In this document: piece by piece, positions 62,836 to 64,000 of the stretch
Position numbering within the stretch: position 1 is the first letter of the stretch
Layout: every line of letters begins with the position of its first letter
Source: Haloarcula argentinensis DSM 12282
GTDB taxonomy: Archaea > Halobacteriota > Halobacteria > Halobacteriales > Haloarculaceae
DNA: 64,000 nucleotides
Direction: 5' to 3'
NCBI GenBank assembly: GCA_000336895.1
Contig: AOLX01000025.1
Coordinates: 62,001 to 126,000 of the forward strand
Position numbers and translations under genes: made by a program
The notes under the pieces: generated by a model
What the model was told of the DNA's origin: nothing
The model's database searches: none
The model's input: the letters and a program-made list of their open reading frames with translations, nothing else

Positions 62836-64000
62836 ATGCAATTTCAACGGCAGAGTGGCGTGTTCCTCCACCTGACGTCGCTCCCGGGACCACACGGTAT
62901 CGGTGATCTCGGTGCCGGAGCGCGGGCGTTCGTCGACTTCCTCGACCGGGCGGACCAGTCGCTGTGGCAGTTTTGCCCCTTCGGACCCACGGCGAGCATC
63001 CACGGGAACTCCCCGTACCAGTCGTCGTCCGCTTTCGCCGGGAACCCGCTGCTCGTTGATCTCCGCAAGCTTGTTGACCGCGGGTATCTAGCCGAGGGCG
63101 ATATCGAACCACCGGAGGACCTCTCACAAGAGCACGTCAACTACGATCGCGTGACCGAGTTCAAAGAGGCCCGGCTCCAGGACGTGTACGCCACCTTCGA
63201 CGAGAGCGTAAGCGACGAAGACCAGCAGTCGTTTGTCGAGTTCTGTGAGCGCGAGGCGGGCTGGCTGGACGACTACGCGCTGTTCACGGCACTGAAAGCC
63301 GAGTTCGACGATGCCGGCTGGATGGACTGGCCGGACGACATCAGAACGCGCGAGCCAGCGGCCATGGAGCGATATCAGGAAGAACTGGCTGATGACATCC
63401 GCTATCACAAGTTCGTCCAGTGGTGTTTCGACAGCCAGTGGCAGGCACTAGCCGAATACGCGACCGAGCGGGATATCGGCCTCGTCGGCGACCTGCCAAT
63501 CTACGTCGGCCTCGACTCGGCGGACGTCTGGGCGCATCCCGAGGTGTTCCGACTCGACGACGACCACTACCCGGCGGAGGTGGCCGGCGTTCCGCCAAAT
63601 CCCGGCGATGACGGCCAGCGATGGGGGAATCCCGTCTATGACTGGGAGACTCTCCGTGCGAACGACTACGGCTGGTGGGTCGACCGGTTCGAGCGGCTGT
63701 TCGACCTCGTCGACATCGCCCGCATCGACCACTTCAAGGGCTTCGACGAGTTCTGGTCGATTCCCGCAGAGGCGGACGACCCGGCCGCCGGGCAGTGGCG
63801 CGACGGCCCCGGCGCGCACTTCTTCGAGACGGTCAGAGACAGGCTCGGCGACCTCCCGTTTTTCGTCGAGGACCTGGGCTTTCTCGACGAGAGCATCGTC
63901 GCGCTCCGGGACCAGTTCGGCTTCCCCGGCATGCGCGTTCCGCAGTACGCCGACTGGTGCGAAGAAGGGCACATGTACCAGCCGATGCACTACCCGGAGT
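62836..64000 (+). CDS. malQ: 4-alpha-glucanotransferase (GH77), N-terminal part
   Basis: 388 codons to the window edge, the rest missing. MQFQRQSGVFLHLTSLPGPH and GAGARAFVDFLDRADQSLWQ open the GH77 fold, with SPYQSSSAFAGNPLLVDL. The catalytic residues are in DLPIYVGLDSADVW, RIDHFKGFDEFW (Asp nucleophile) and FFVEDLGFL (Glu acid/base). The enzyme disproportionates maltodextrins and transfers glucan segments, linking the GH15/GH13 glucose release to the cluster's glucan pool. Start 62836 (ATG, MQFQRQSG). Divergent from the GT4 gene. Confidence 0.93.
   Translation, partial: MQFQRQSGVFLHLTSLPGPHGIGDLGAGARAFVDFLDRADQSLWQFCPFGPTASIHGNSPYQSSSAFAGNPLLVDLRKLVDRGYLAEGDIEPPEDLSQEHVNYDRVTEFKEARLQDVYATFDESVSDEDQQSFVEFCEREAGWLDDYALFTALKAEFDDAGWMDWPDDIRTREPAAMERYQEELADDIRYHKFVQWCFDSQWQALAEYATERDIGLVGDLPIYVGLDSADVWAHPEVFRLDDDHYPAEVAGVPPNPGDDGQRWGNPVYDWETLRANDYGWWVDRFERLFDLVDIARIDHFKGFDEFWSIPAEADDPAAGQWRDGPGAHFFETVRDRLGDLPFFVEDLGFLDESIVALRDQFGFPGMRVPQYADWCEEGHMYQPMHYPE

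Noticed and set aside
1..64000. CRISPR array, insertion sequence, integrase or prophage genes
   Set aside because: No regularly spaced repeats, transposase, integrase or attachment-site duplication was seen at any point.

Overview
The window is a stretch of haloarchaeal chromosome, most like Haloarcula or a close relative. The genus is inference, from protein character and gene content. The evidence for a haloarchaeon is GC-rich coding DNA with very acidic proteins, many starts sitting 25-35 bases behind an archaeal TATA box with no leader, the cdrL-cdrS-ftsZ2 cell-division locus, a haloarchaeal-type malate synthase, Bat-type HTH regulators and Tat/lipobox secretion signals. There is no rRNA, CRISPR array, insertion sequence or prophage. 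One tRNA gene (Tyr, GUA) is present. The nuoCD gene runs off the left edge and malQ off the right edge.

Layout. Bases 1-9.8 kb hold nuoCD, two HTH_10 regulators, a cupin, a lipoate ligase, a protein with a decayed Nudix box, endonuclease IV, a methyltransferase, a pair of membrane proteins and a lipoprotein. From 9.8 to 19.97 kb are a carotenoid-type FAD oxidoreductase, a DUF2332 protein, an alpha/beta hydrolase, the tRNA thiolation enzyme NcsA, the division locus ftsZ2-cdrS-cdrL, tRNA-Tyr, a class V aminotransferase and an aldo/keto reductase. Two microprotein genes (49 and 52 codons), both Cys4 zinc ribbons, also lie here. Between 19.97 and 21.96 kb is a gene-poor stretch with one small protein gene and two sets of strong hairpins that may be structured RNA.

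From 21.96 to 26.8 kb is a complete branched-chain-amino-acid-type ABC transporter (livF, livG, livM, livH, binding protein). It leads into a large carbon-catabolism region (27-50 kb) with three different acyl-CoA dehydrogenases, MaoC hydratase, SDR, HAD protein, APH-fold kinase, a hydroxyacyl-CoA dehydrogenase/hydratase fusion, a PaaG-like isomerase, an acyl-CoA ligase, alcohol and aldehyde dehydrogenases, a glutaryl-CoA dehydrogenase, a LarA-type protein, a large FAD/FeS 2-hydroxyacid dehydrogenase and an IclR regulator. Malate synthase with its own divergent IclR regulator closes the region at 50-52.6 kb. The most interesting reading is that the 28-38 kb genes form a split archaeal version of ACAD10/ACAD11 (HAD, APH kinase and ACAD as neighbouring genes) together with ligase, isomerase and beta-oxidation enzymes: a candidate route for 4-hydroxy acids through 4-phosphoacyl-CoA.

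From 53.5 kb to the end is an alpha-glucan cluster: a GH13 enzyme, a 1511-residue protein with two GH15 modules in tandem, a sugar nucleotidyltransferase, a GT4 glycosyltransferase and 4-alpha-glucanotransferase (malQ). None has a signal peptide, so the cluster looks like turnover of an intracellular or imported glucan.
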